The notes under the pieces: model-generated | Told to the model about the DNA's origin: nothing | The model's database searches: none | The model's input: the letters and a program-made list of their open reading frames with translations, nothing else | Virus record (IMG/VR): IMGVR_UViG_3300012936_002111 | Span: 1 to 34,653 of that record | Origin: a virus | Reading direction: 5' to 3' (one strand) | DNA: 34,653 bases | Shown: positions 5,778 to 13,210 of the stretch, piece by piece | How the letters are laid out: each line of letters begins with the position of its first letter | How positions within the stretch are numbered: the stretch's first letter is position 1 | Made by a program: the position numbers and the translations under genes

Positions 5778-8447
5778 TTACTCAAAATCAAACAATTTGT
5801 TAAAGTTGTTATCACTTCTTGTAGAGCTGATATCCCACTCTAACACGCCAATAAGGTTACCTAACTTCTCATCAATCACTGAATTTTCCATTTCAGCATC
5901 GTTAAATGGAAGTTTTTTGAACCAGTCTGGCAAACGTAATTCATCTACAGGATATGCAACACTTGTAAATCCCATAGGGTTATCTTTAACTTTACAAACA
6001 ATTACTTTCGCACCATCTGTAATAGTCATTGAATACTTGTCATCTTCCATACGCTTTAGCGTATTCCAATTAATACTTGCTCGAACGTGTCCGGGCATGT
6101 TCGCTTTGCCTTGTTTCTTTTCTTTGTTTCCGTACTCTGTAATTTTATTTGCACGTTTAGGCGAACCTTTCTCCCAGCCAGGCCTTGTCTTAAATTCAGT
6201 TCTAAATTCTGTGATATAGTCTAGTACTTCTTGTTGTTCTTTACCTGCTAGTACCATTTCTAATACATTGCTCAAAAAGTCTTGAATAACAATAGGAGTA
6301 TCTGAACGTTTCAAATCTAAGCCCATTGCTTTAATTTTACCTTCTTTGCCGTCTATGTCTGTACGCTTACCTTCAATATCATAGTAAAGAACTGCATATC
6401 TTTTCTTTGTAATGAATAGTCCTTTACTTGCAACAATCTCTCTTGCTGCCGCAATAACATCTGATCTGCTTTTAGGACAATGGAAAGTTTCAGCCATAAA
6501 CTTAGGAAACGTGCTATTACATTCATCACCAATTTGATCATACAAAGCCATAACACTATCTTTATCCCAAGGAATATTACCTTTTGCAATTTCATCTTTT
6601 AGTGTGCTATATGCACTAAAGTACGAAGAATCTGTATCACCATAAACAATTGCTTTACCTGTATGATCATATTCGCCTGTAATAATCTCGTTGATCTTTG
6701 CTGACATGTGCTTAACAATGCTACGACCTGTTAGCGTAGTTGATTGTCCAATACGGTTATCAAAGAATCTACAACCTGGATTTAGGATAGCACCATACAA
6801 ACTGTTAAGTAGAATCTTTTTAACAAGTTGTCTTTTTGCCCAATACTCTTCTTCAATGCTGTTACTTGCTTTTATTGCATCACGCATCTTGCCTTGCATT
6901 TCTTTACGTTCTTTGTACCAACGCTTTAGCAGTCCTGGAATAACACCTTCTTTTTCATATGTAAAGATTGTACCATTAGCACTTAGCATCCAAGGTTGAT
7001 TGCTTTCAAAGATTAAATCATATACTTGTGCCGCACTAATTGTGTCATGCTTATCATCACCTTCCCAGTCGATAGTAATTTGCCTACCTACTTCACGTGC
7101 CATAACGGAGTCAAACTCAACAGAGCCAAATTGGCCTTCCCAAGCATTTGCAAAACTTTTACCTTTTGCCATTTCACCTTCAATACGTGCTTTTGTTCCG
7201 TCTTGTCTTAGTTGTCCAACAATTGTTTCAGGACCCATATTCAAAGCTCTAATAACAGATGGATACAGTGAATTCAAGTCAACACTACCTATCCATTCGT
7301 GAATACCTTTCTTAGGATATGCAACATAAGCACCTGCCGCAGGCTCACTGCCTGGTTCACGTCTTACTCTATTAGGAACAATCATGCCACGTCTATGTGC
7401 TTCGTTAATAATACCTTGTTCTGTAACAGCAACAGCACCCATTGTAGTCTGAATAAGAACTGTGTTTTCATGTGCAATTGTGTTAGCAAGATCAATAAAT
7501 TTAAGTTTTTTATCTAGTTTATCAAGCAATGCAGTATCTTGAATGTTATATTCAATAAACGTTCTAAAGTCATTGTTGTATAGTGCATCAAGAGAACCTT
7601 CATAAACTGTTTTCTTTTCACCTACTTCTAGTTCACCAATAGCATCAAGTCTATATGTATGACGCTCTGCATAGTTGTATTTTCTATAAAGTTCTAGTGA
7701 ATCAACATGCACCCTTCCAATCAAATCATATGTAATAGAAGTTTTACCAAACTTTTCATACTCACGCTTTTTAGGATACTGATTCCAAAGACACAATCTT
7801 TTTGTATCTTCTTTGCTTAAAGTTTTTGTAATTCTATTAACAGTATAAGGAATATCAAAGCCTTCGCTGTTCCAACCACTTAGCACATCAGCATCTTGTA
7901 TAAGATCTAAAAATGCATCAAGCATCTCGCTTTCTTTTTCAAACAGCATAACATTGTCAATGCCTTCAATAGTTTTCTTTGCTTCATCCATAGAAAGTGT
8001 CTTAGGTGGAATAGCAAGACATACCATTGTTTCCATCCATTGCAAATATACAGCAACAGACGTAATAGGCATAAACGCATCTTCTGGTGATGCATAACCA
8101 CGCTCAGGATCAAAGTCAACCTCGATATCAAAAAACGCTACGTTTAGTTTAGGTGCGTCTTGATTGAGATAGTTGTCCTCAAGCATTCTATAAATTGGAT
8201 TGATGTCGCTCTCATAAAGTTTTTTATTGCTGTGTATAGCAAGTTCTTTACGAAGTTCTTTGATATTTTTACAAGTTACCCTTGACAGTGGTTTGTCATA
8301 GATGGATTTGTATTTCCCTCTTGGGTCCTCGTAATAAAAAATGTGTCTTGGATTGTATTCTCGATAATGGCGTTTGCCTTTGTCATCACGTTCAACAACG
8401 TTAATAACATCTTGCCCTCGGTCATAGAAAGCGTCTACGTAACTCAT
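5778..8447 (-). CDS. 43: DNA polymerase, family B (gp43)
   Basis: The 889-residue replicative polymerase carries both a 3'-5' exonuclease and a polymerase domain. Exonuclease motifs are FFDIEVD (105-111), GWNSEGFDIP (191-200) and YNIQDTALL (300-308). Polymerase motifs are SVDLNSLYPS (388-397, motif A), KKILLNSLYGAI (543-554, motif B) and VYGDTDSSYF (601-610, motif C, with the two catalytic Asp), followed by KKRYAVLYYD. The length matches T4 gp43 (898). The start has AGGAGA eight bases upstream. It lies upstream of gp45 in the same transcription direction. The C-terminus (SDNNFNKLFDFE) resembles a clamp-binding tail. All catalytic residues look intact. Confidence 0.97.
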   Translation of the reverse strand: MSYVDAFYDRGQDVINVVERDDKGKRHYREYNPRHIFYYEDPRGKYKSIYDKPLSRVTCKNIKELRKELAIHSNKKLYESDINPIYRMLEDNYLNQDAPKLNVAFFDIEVDFDPERGYASPEDAFMPITSVAVYLQWMETMVCLAIPPKTLSMDEAKKTIEGIDNVMLFEKESEMLDAFLDLIQDADVLSGWNSEGFDIPYTVNRITKTLSKEDTKRLCLWNQYPKKREYEKFGKTSITYDLIGRVHVDSLELYRKYNYAERHTYRLDAIGELEVGEKKTVYEGSLDALYNNDFRTFIEYNIQDTALLDKLDKKLKFIDLANTIAHENTVLIQTTMGAVAVTEQGIINEAHRRGMIVPNRVRREPGSEPAAGAYVAYPKKGIHEWIGSVDLNSLYPSVIRALNMGPETIVGQLRQDGTKARIEGEMAKGKSFANAWEGQFGSVEFDSVMAREVGRQITIDWEGDDKHDTISAAQVYDLIFESNQPWMLSANGTIFTYEKEGVIPGLLKRWYKERKEMQGKMRDAIKASNSIEEEYWAKRQLVKKILLNSLYGAILNPGCRFFDNRIGQSTTLTGRSIVKHMSAKINEIITGEYDHTGKAIVYGDTDSSYFSAYSTLKDEIAKGNIPWDKDSVMALYDQIGDECNSTFPKFMAETFHCPKSRSDVIAAAREIVASKGLFITKKRYAVLYYDIEGKRTDIDGKEGKIKAMGLDLKRSDTPIVIQDFLSNVLEMVLAGKEQQEVLDYITEFRTEFKTRPGWEKGSPKRANKITEYGNKEKKQGKANMPGHVRASINWNTLKRMEDDKYSMTITDGAKVIVCKVKDNPMGFTSVAYPVDELRLPDWFKKLPFNDAEMENSVIDEKLGNLIGVLEWDISSTRSDNNFNKLFDFE

Positions 8448-8521
8448 GTTTTCTCCTGTATGTCATTTTTGGCTGACAAATACCTAAAGTGCAGTTTATG
8501 GCCTGCGTTAACCTTCTTCAT
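8444..8521 (-). CDS. Possible 25-residue leader or small peptide upstream of gp43
   Basis: In the short gap before gp43, an ATG at 8521 opens a 25-codon frame (MKKVNAGHKLHFRY, then SAKNDIQEKT) whose TGA overlaps the gp43 ATG in an ATGA arrangement. The overlap and basic composition are suggestive of a real coupled small gene. The upstream ribosome-binding site is weak (AAGATAAG). It could equally be chance reading of an untranslated leader. Confidence 0.35.
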   Translation of the reverse strand: MKKVNAGHKLHFRYLSAKNDIQEKT

Positions 8522-8539
8522 TAATACTTATCTTTCTAC

Positions 8540-8764
8540 TTACAGTGTGTATAATAAACCGGCTACACCAACTAATGCTAACGTAAGGTTAGTTACAATC
8601 AGTGCAGGTTCGTTCCAAATACAACTTACAATTAACCAAATAAAACTACCAAGTACTAATACAATAGGCCCTGCAGGATAAAATCCTAAAGCATTAATGC
8701 CTGTGCCAAGTATTAGAATAACAGTGGCGGTCCATTTTAAAAATATATCTGATTTTAATATCAT
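8540..8764 (-). CDS. Small integral membrane protein
   Basis: The 74-residue product is almost entirely hydrophobic, with about three closely spaced membrane segments (ATVILILGTGINALGF, AGPIVLVLGSFIWLIVSCIW and LIVTNLTLALVGVAGLLY). I do not recognise a family with certainty; small three-helix proteins of this look recur beside replication genes in marine T4-like phages. A near-perfect early promoter ends so close to the ATG (TATAAT followed by six bases) that the mRNA would begin at or next to the start codon. It is the first gene of the gp43 early operon. Confidence 0.7.
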   Translation of the reverse strand: MILKSDIFLKWTATVILILGTGINALGFYPAGPIVLVLGSFIWLIVSCIWNEPALIVTNLTLALVGVAGLLYTL

Positions 8765-8770
8765 ACATGT

Positions 8771-8799
8771 ATTATACGATATTTTTAGATCAATGTCAA
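8771..8799 (-). promoter_or_regulatory. Strong early sigma-70 promoter (TTGACA-17-TATAAT)
   Basis: On the minus strand, TTGACA (8794-8799) and TATAAT (8771-8776) are separated by exactly 17 bases. All twelve box positions match consensus. The predicted start is at about 8764-8765, at the start codon of the membrane-protein gene, and reads toward gp43. Confidence 0.85.
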
Positions 8800-8802
8800 G
8801 TA

Positions 8803-9084
8803 TTATATAAGATTTAGTGCAACAAGAAATCCAAAAACATTAATACATGCAAAATACCCTGTTAGTAGCATAACCCAAGCAGCACCACGTCTTACTGATG
8901 CGTAGCACTGTGTTACACTACCTACAAAGAAAAATGGATATATGATAACCATATTTGGATTTTGTGCGTTAAAAGCAAGTGTTAGACTTGCAATTACTGT
9001 AAAGATAAAACTAATTAGCTCAAAGCCAAATGCTGTTTTGTCAGACTTGTAACTGTCTATCCAAAAGTATTTAATTTTATCCAA
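8803..9084 (-). CDS. Small integral membrane protein with TTG start
   Basis: The 93-residue product has a short charged N-terminus (MDKIKYFWIDSYKSDKTAF) followed by three membrane segments (FELISFIFTVIASLTLAF, MVIIYPFFFVGSVTQCY and AWVMLLTGYFACINVFGFLVAL). The start codon is TTG, supported by an extended ribosome-binding site (GGAGGTGAG) four bases upstream, which is itself encoded in the last codons of the DsbA-like gene. No in-frame ATG exists near the N-terminus. The family is not recognised. Like the next membrane protein it is expressed early, from the promoter at 9388-9416. Confidence 0.75.
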   Translation of the reverse strand: MDKIKYFWIDSYKSDKTAFGFELISFIFTVIASLTLAFNAQNPNMVIIYPFFFVGSVTQCYASVRRGAAWVMLLTGYFACINVFGFLVALNLI

Positions 9085-9363
9085 TTACTCACCTCCGGTG
9101 TTGCCGGTAGGTAGATTGTTAGTGATGCCAAGAATGCCTTCAATGTCTTCCCATTCTTCTTGGTGTTGAGCCCAATTGTCTTTGTGTGCAATTTTAATTG
9201 CTTTGTTAATAACAGATGGTTTGATTTGTAGTTCTTCTGCTACTGCTTTTACTGTGTCCTTAAGACCTTCATTTAGATCTTCTACTTCACGTAAAACATT
9301 GGAACCTTCTTTAATCAATCTCTCTAGTTTAGCCTTTTCTTCTGGCCCGTATATTTTTGACAT
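9085..9363 (-). CDS. dsbA: DsbA-like double-stranded DNA-binding protein
   Basis: The 92-residue protein resembles T4 DsbA, a small dsDNA-binding protein linked to late transcription. It has a charged helical N-terminus with EEKAKLERLIKEGSNVL, the ELQIKPSVINKAIKIAHKDN helix pair (residues 44-63) matching the DELG...FNRLLALYHKDN region of T4 DsbA, and an acidic C-terminal tail. The start has AGGAGA at good spacing. It is first in an early unit, downstream of a promoter embedded in a terminator. The last codons (Gly-Gly-Glu-stop) double as the ribosome-binding site of the next gene. DNA binding is inferred from the family. Confidence 0.75.
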   Translation of the reverse strand: MSKIYGPEEKAKLERLIKEGSNVLREVEDLNEGLKDTVKAVAEELQIKPSVINKAIKIAHKDNWAQHQEEWEDIEGILGITNNLPTGNTGGE

Positions 9364-9387
9364 AAATTATCTCCTAGTTGAAGTACT

Positions 9388-9416
9388 ATTATATAGTCAT
9401 AAAAAAAGCCAGTCAA
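9388..9416 (-). promoter_or_regulatory. Early promoter (TTGACT-17-TATAAT) upstream of dsbA
   Basis: On the minus strand TTGACT (9411-9416) and TATAAT (9388-9393) are 17 bases apart. The -35 box lies inside the stem-loop of the terminator at 9405-9432. The leader would be about 18 bases and include AGGAGA. Confidence 0.75.
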
Positions 9417-9432
9417 GTTAATAACTGGCTTT
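9405..9432 (-). terminator. Rho-independent terminator after the head-protein cassette
   Basis: A perfect 9-bp stem (AAAGCCAGT, 9405-9413, with ACTGGCTTT, 9424-9432) closes a 10-base loop and on the minus strand runs into a tract of seven T (9401-9407). It ends the long transcript that includes the 417-residue protein and the Cys-rich ORF. Confidence 0.85.
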
Positions 9433-9459
9433 AGTTTAATTTTGGTTAATTCTTTTTAC

Positions 9460-9552
9460 TTATTCTGCATTACAATCACAATGATTACAAGTCGGTTTAC
9501 AAGTACAGTCTGCTGCTTTTACATCTGCACCGCAGCAATCATCTGAACACAT
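9460..9552 (-). CDS. Cys-rich mini-protein, metallothionein-like
   Basis: A 30-codon frame lies between the 417-residue gene and the terminator. The product has eight Cys and one His in 30 residues: MCSDDCCGAD at the N-terminus and DCTCKPTCNHCDC near the C-terminus. The CxC, CxxxC and CxxC spacing is that of metal-thiolate proteins such as metallothioneins, so metal (zinc or copper) binding is likely. It starts 11 bases after the upstream stop; AAAGGAC lies about 15 bases before the ATG, longer than ideal. It is too short for automatic calling. A chance origin is unlikely given the Cys density, but expression is unproven. Confidence 0.62.
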   Translation of the reverse strand: MCSDDCCGADVKAADCTCKPTCNHCDCNAE

Positions 9553-9563
9553 TTTTGATTCAG

Positions 9564-10817
9564 TTAGTCCTTTTTTTTTGATTCTGTAAGTTCGTCCTCA
9601 GCCATAACATCGTACATTTCAAAACGTCCGCCGTTACGTTCGTAAATCATGCCTGCAAAAATTTCTGCTTTGTTTGACTCTTCTACCTTTGCTTTTGCAA
9701 CTCTTTGAGCCCATGACCAAAGTGTTTCGTCAACTGGATCAATTTGCTGTTGTCCGCCACTTTCATTTACAAGTTTTAGCATTTCAACAAATGACATGTT
9801 TGAAGGATCTTTAATAACTTCAATTGATTCGTTTACAGATGATTTTTTGTTTTTAGCTGACTCTTTCATTTCTCCCATACATGCTTCGATCATTTCTTTT
9901 AATTTCTTCTGATCGCAGTTAGGATACTTTTTGCAGATTTCAGACTTCTTCATACCTTTACCGCACATTAATAACACTTGTTTTTTGCTTGGTAATTTTT
10001 CTGCTTTAATAATTTCTTCAGCTTCTTCAATTGACTCTTTCTTTTTGCCGAAATATTTCTTTTGCTTATCTGACATTTCTTTTTTGCCTGATTTCTTTTT
10101 GCCACCTTCTTTTTCTTTAGCGGCTTTTTTCATAGGCTCTTTCTTGTCACCGTCTTTATCTAAATCTAAAAAGTCTGGCTTACCTGCTTCTGCAACCATA
10201 TCGTCAAACTTAGCTCTGAATGACTCTTCTTTCTTTTTAGATGCTTGGAACTCTTTAGATACTTTAACGTACTCATCGCCTTTTAAACCTTCAACATCTT
10301 TGTTGTGAGTTTTCTTAAGCCATGCTGCAAATTCTGTATCTTTGTCTTTTTCGGATAGCTCTTCGTTTACAGTTTTTTCTACTTCAGATTCTTTAACTTC
10401 TTTGGACTTAGAATCTTTTTCAACTTTTGCATCTTCTTTGGCTTTTTTCTTTTTAGGTTTAGCAGCACCGTGTTCTTCTAGTGTAACAATTTCCATATGT
10501 GCTGCTGGAACTTTCTTTTCTACACCGTGTTTGAATTGTACATCGTACCATTCAACATTACCATTGTCATCTGGAATAGCATGACTTTCATAAACTGGTT
10601 TACCTTTACCCCATAATGGGTGAACCACTAATGTTGCACAATCGTGATCCTTTGAATGACAAAGTTCTCTAACTTCCTCATCTGTGTAACTTTCAAATAC
10701 AATTGGTTTATAATCTACATTTGCTGCTCTCGCAATACTTTCTAAAGTACCATCAAATGTGTTTTCATTTTTTGCTTCCTCTTTCGGAAGTTTGTTTAAT
10801 AAATTTCTAAAGTCCAT
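9564..10817 (-). CDS. Lysine-rich head-associated protein (unknown function)
   Basis: The 417-residue protein has a folded N-terminal region (to about residue 115, including VVHPLWGKGKPVYESHA and VPAAHMEIVTLEEHG), a long Lys/Glu-rich low-complexity middle, an Asp-rich DLDKDGDKKEP segment at 218-228 resembling a calcium-binding loop, a Cys-containing helical patch (LLMCGKGMKKSEICKKYPNC, 282-301) and a helical C-terminus. This layout is typical of internal head proteins of marine T4-like phages, but I cannot name a T4 homologue. AAAGGA lies eight bases before the ATG. It is the last large gene of the head cassette. DNA binding or condensation in the capsid is an inference from charge. Confidence 0.75.
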   Translation of the reverse strand: MDFRNLLNKLPKEEAKNENTFDGTLESIARAANVDYKPIVFESYTDEEVRELCHSKDHDCATLVVHPLWGKGKPVYESHAIPDDNGNVEWYDVQFKHGVEKKVPAAHMEIVTLEEHGAAKPKKKKAKEDAKVEKDSKSKEVKESEVEKTVNEELSEKDKDTEFAAWLKKTHNKDVEGLKGDEYVKVSKEFQASKKKEESFRAKFDDMVAEAGKPDFLDLDKDGDKKEPMKKAAKEKEGGKKKSGKKEMSDKQKKYFGKKKESIEEAEEIIKAEKLPSKKQVLLMCGKGMKKSEICKKYPNCDQKKLKEMIEACMGEMKESAKNKKSSVNESIEVIKDPSNMSFVEMLKLVNESGGQQQIDPVDETLWSWAQRVAKAKVEESNKAEIFAGMIYERNGGRFEMYDVMAEDELTESKKKD

Positions 10818-10821
10818 GATG

Positions 10822-11112
10822 CTATCCTTTTAAGAGCTCCCACTCTGTTGTTAGTTTATCTCGAATACTTTCACAAGTCCCAGTGTCGTATTCACGTTCT
10901 CCTTTATTCATAGCATTGTCTGCTTGAATTTCGTACTCCATTCTTTCACGAACAGAGTCTAAGTAGTCGTTGGATAAAGTAATATAACTACTCATCCAAC
11001 CTTGTAATTCGTCACCTGGTTCAATCATTTTATATAGCGCAATGGCGTTCTTAGCAACGTTTGCTAGTTCCGCTTTAGCCATTGTGGCTTCATGATCAGG
11101 CTTCTTTTCCAT
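10822..11112 (-). CDS. Small helical conserved-type phage protein
   Basis: The 96-residue acidic protein appears all-helical (AKAELANVAKNAIALYKMIE, then ELQGWMSSYITLSNDYLDS and RERMEYEIQADNAM). No domain is recognised. There is no Shine-Dalgarno sequence; instead ATAAATA lies five bases before the ATG, so translation may start on a leaderless late mRNA. Its position between head-type genes suggests a virion or assembly role, which remains an inference. Confidence 0.7.
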   Translation of the reverse strand: MEKKPDHEATMAKAELANVAKNAIALYKMIEPGDELQGWMSSYITLSNDYLDSVRERMEYEIQADNAMNKGEREYDTGTCESIRDKLTTEWELLKG

Positions 11113-11117
11113 ACTAA

Positions 11118-11124
11118 TATTTAT
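11118..11124 (-). promoter_or_regulatory. Late promoter element ATAAATA, predicted leaderless start
   Basis: On the minus strand ATAAATA is followed by five bases (TTAGT) and then the ATG at 11112. It overlaps the stop codon of the upstream gene. T4 geometry places +1 on the ATG. Confidence 0.55.
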
Positions 11125-11411
11125 CTCTTGATGGCATTGCCGCCACCAAAAATGTTGTTCTTCATGTCTAGTGCGTTAACTGCTGTGCCGTCTTTTTTCT
11201 TTTTTTGTACGGTTTTAGGTGGTTTAGGTGCGCTTGTACCGCTTTTTCCTGGTGAACCTGTATAACTTTTATTGCCAATTGAACCTTTACCAATAGCAAG
11301 TTGTGGGCTTACAACAGTGGCAATATTGCCTGATGCTGTAGCACCTGCTGTAGCAGACTCCATTTTTTTCTTGTTTTGCTCAATGGCATTGAATAATTCG
11401 TTAAGTTTCAT
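11121..11411 (-). CDS. Small Gly/Ser/Lys-rich protein with head-type N-terminus
   Basis: The 96-residue product begins MKLNELFNAIEQNKKKMESA and continues with a flexible Gly/Ser/Ala-rich stretch and a KPPKTVQKKKKDG basic patch. The MKLNELF start resembles those of neighbouring proteins (MRINEIF, MLLKELF) and loosely the capsid-targeting peptides of T4 internal proteins. The rest looks disordered. No Shine-Dalgarno is present; a late promoter element lies five bases before the ATG. Packaging inside the head is a hypothesis. Confidence 0.65.
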   Translation of the reverse strand: MKLNELFNAIEQNKKKMESATAGATASGNIATVVSPQLAIGKGSIGNKSYTGSPGKSGTSAPKPPKTVQKKKKDGTAVNALDMKNNIFGGGNAIKR

Positions 11412-11415
11412 AATA

Positions 11416-12510
11416 CTATTTACCCTTTTTACGACCTGATTTCATGTTCGCACACCAGTGGTACATTCTACCTTTTTCACCACCTGCATTCTTTGCTTTC
11501 TTACGTAGACTTGTAACACTACCACTGCAACTTGCACCTGAACGTTTTACACGCCCTGGTCTGCTTTTGCCTTTCTTTTTACCATCAGCAAAGTTTTCAA
11601 CTACTGCATTTACAGTTAAAAACAATTTAGCAACATTAACATTAGTTTCGCCTAGCATTTGTAGTGCAGCGTATCTGTGATGTCCGTTAATAATTTTGTT
11701 ATTACAGTCTACTATAATAGGAGCATATGATCCTTTAGAAATTTTATCTACTTGCTTTTTAAAGTTTTCAAAAACAAATTCATCTTGAACCGGAACAATA
11801 TCTCCGATCTCAATTGTTTCTAAAGTATGTCTAATATGTTCTAAGTGTTTAGTTTTGATTTGGGGTAAATCTTCTCTTTCGTAATTCTCTTCTTTTGTTG
11901 CTTCAATTTTTGCAACTTTAAGTCCAAGATTGTTAAACAAGTTTTTTAAGCCTGAAACACTTTTTAGTGCCTGTAGCATTAGTTGTTGTTCGTCTTCTGC
12001 ACGTCTATCATAAAACTGTATAAACTTTTTAGCATTGTCTGGAGTAATATATACCATACCACCTGAACTTGCACCGCCTGTGTCTTTATAACTTAATGGA
12101 AAAGGATTATTATCTTTTCTCATTGCTATGTTATTAATAACATCAATTTTAGGACGTTGCTGTTTTACAACAAGTTCTTGTACATTATCTTCTTTAGTTT
12201 TTTTCTTTTTGTTTTTAGGAAATAATTTTTTAACATTCATATACTCACCGCCGACTGGAACGTCTGCGGTAGCATTTTGTTTTGTTACAATACCAACACC
12301 TGCTGCTTCTTCAGATGTTTTCTTTTTAGGCAATCCTTTATGCTTTGTTTTAGCAAAGTCTTTTACATCAGACACTTTCATATCTTTAGCAACTTCTCCA
12401 GCCTCGCCACCTTTTTTCATGTCGCCCTTTTGCATAGCTCTTACTATACCAAAGAACTGCTGTTGCTTTTTGCTTACTGCTTTTTCAGATACAAATTCGT
12501 ATGATCTCAT
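11416..12510 (-). CDS. ParB/sulfiredoxin-like domain protein, probable head-packaged protein
   Basis: The 364-residue protein has three parts. Residues 1-70 (SKKQQQFFGIVRAMQKGDM, then KDFAKTKHKGLPKK) match the DUF3008-type motif of phage proteins. A central region contains a ParB N-terminal/Srx-like fold: IGDIVPVQDEF, APIIVDCNNKIINGHHRYAA and LQMLGE, with the GHHRYAA box typical of the family, which binds or cleaves nucleotides or nucleic acid. The C-terminus is a basic Cys tail (GASCSGSVTSLRKKAKNAGG, then MYHWCANMKSGRKK). The N-terminus MRSYEFVSE resembles a capsid-targeting peptide. GGCGAG lies upstream. Whether it is a nuclease, an NTP-binding protein or only a DNA-binding protein cannot be told. 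Confidence 0.75.
   Translation of the reverse strand: MRSYEFVSEKAVSKKQQQFFGIVRAMQKGDMKKGGEAGEVAKDMKVSDVKDFAKTKHKGLPKKKTSEEAAGVGIVTKQNATADVPVGGEYMNVKKLFPKNKKKKTKEDNVQELVVKQQRPKIDVINNIAMRKDNNPFPLSYKDTGGASSGGMVYITPDNAKKFIQFYDRRAEDEQQLMLQALKSVSGLKNLFNNLGLKVAKIEATKEENYEREDLPQIKTKHLEHIRHTLETIEIGDIVPVQDEFVFENFKKQVDKISKGSYAPIIVDCNNKIINGHHRYAALQMLGETNVNVAKLFLTVNAVVENFADGKKKGKSRPGRVKRSGASCSGSVTSLRKKAKNAGGEKGRMYHWCANMKSGRKKGK
11417..11423 (-). promoter_or_regulatory. Late promoter element GTAAATA, predicted leaderless start
   Basis: GTAAATA on the minus strand is followed by GTATT and then the ATG at 11411, close to the extended T4 late consensus TATAAATACTATT. It overlaps the upstream Lys-stop codons. 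Confidence 0.55.
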
Positions 12511-12707
12511 ATCGGTTTCTCGCCTGTTAACTTAGGTAATGAAAACCATAACTTAAACCATTCAGGGGTGCCTGGTTCAATCTTATGCTTCTTCATTAGT
12601 TCTCCCTTTTCATTACCGCTAATACTAATATTGCTGCCTTCCCAAGGTGTGTAACCTTTGAATTCATTTATACCGGCAAGTCTAACAATATCGTCTAATT
12701 CAGACAT
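12507..12707 (-). CDS. Small conserved-type phage protein
   Basis: The 66-residue protein (MSELDDIVRLAGINEFKGY, then PGTPEWFKLWFSLPKLTGEK) is soluble and Trp/Phe-rich at its C-terminus. It is coupled on both sides, overlapping the gene before it by one base and the ParB-like gene after it by four. The PGTPEWFKLWFSLP segment is distinctive and should be easy to search for. No function is assigned. The SELDDIVRLAG N-terminus looks like a short amphipathic helix, as in other proteins of this cassette. Confidence 0.72.
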   Translation of the reverse strand: MSELDDIVRLAGINEFKGYTPWEGSNISISGNEKGELMKKHKIEPGTPEWFKLWFSLPKLTGEKPI

Positions 12708-13210
12708 TACATCTTAACGCAGTTGTCTACTGTTTTGCCACCCTTCTTCTTGGTGCCCATTCTTTTATATCCTTTCCAGCATACTTTGCCGTCAACGCCT
12801 TTTTGCTTTTCTTCGTTGATGCTTTCGTACTGTTGTTGGATATGCTCTGGCATTGCTATGAATCTTGGCTTAGCACATTCTGGACAAAATGATTCTTCTT
12901 CCTCGTGTCCTGGTTTATCCATGTCTGGATTATCAGGTGGATTTTTAACTTTGTCTAAAACGTCCTTTTGACCTTCTGCCCACTTCATTAATTTAAGAAT
13001 TTTTTCTTGTGGTAGTTTACAACGCTTTACTAGTTCTTCAATATTTCTTGCACCACCTGGCGCACCGTAGCGTGTTAGTTCGTCACCTACTCTTGAAAGC
13101 ACTAATGATAATGCATCGTCTTTAGTAGTGACAGCCTTGTCCATAAGGATTCTACCCATTCTGGATAGTTTGCCACCTTCTGGATGATCGTATGCTGTTT
13201 CGTTATTCAT
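12707..13210 (-). CDS. Head-cassette protein with CxxC motif and Cys/basic tail
   Basis: The 167-residue product begins MNNETAYDHPEGGKLSRMGR, continues with a helical region (DDALSLVLSRVGDELTRYG), then a FCPECAKPRF CxxC motif and finally a basic tail VCWKGYKRMGTKKKGGKTVD. The CxxC may bind metal, but a second pair is not evident. I chose the ATG at 13210 because AGGGGA lies at good spacing; the in-frame start at 13303 would overlap the upstream nucleotidyltransferase gene by 101 bases. The C-terminal tail is one of three unrelated Cys/basic tails found in consecutive genes here. Confidence 0.72.
   Translation of the reverse strand: MNNETAYDHPEGGKLSRMGRILMDKAVTTKDDALSLVLSRVGDELTRYGAPGGARNIEELVKRCKLPQEKILKLMKWAEGQKDVLDKVKNPPDNPDMDKPGHEEEESFCPECAKPRFIAMPEHIQQQYESINEEKQKGVDGKVCWKGYKRMGTKKKGGKTVDNCVKM

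Noticed and set aside
6691-7517. Plus-strand open frames over gp43
   Set aside because: They are shadows of the intact polymerase gene, lack ribosome-binding sites and have Ser/Phe/Cys-rich low-quality products.
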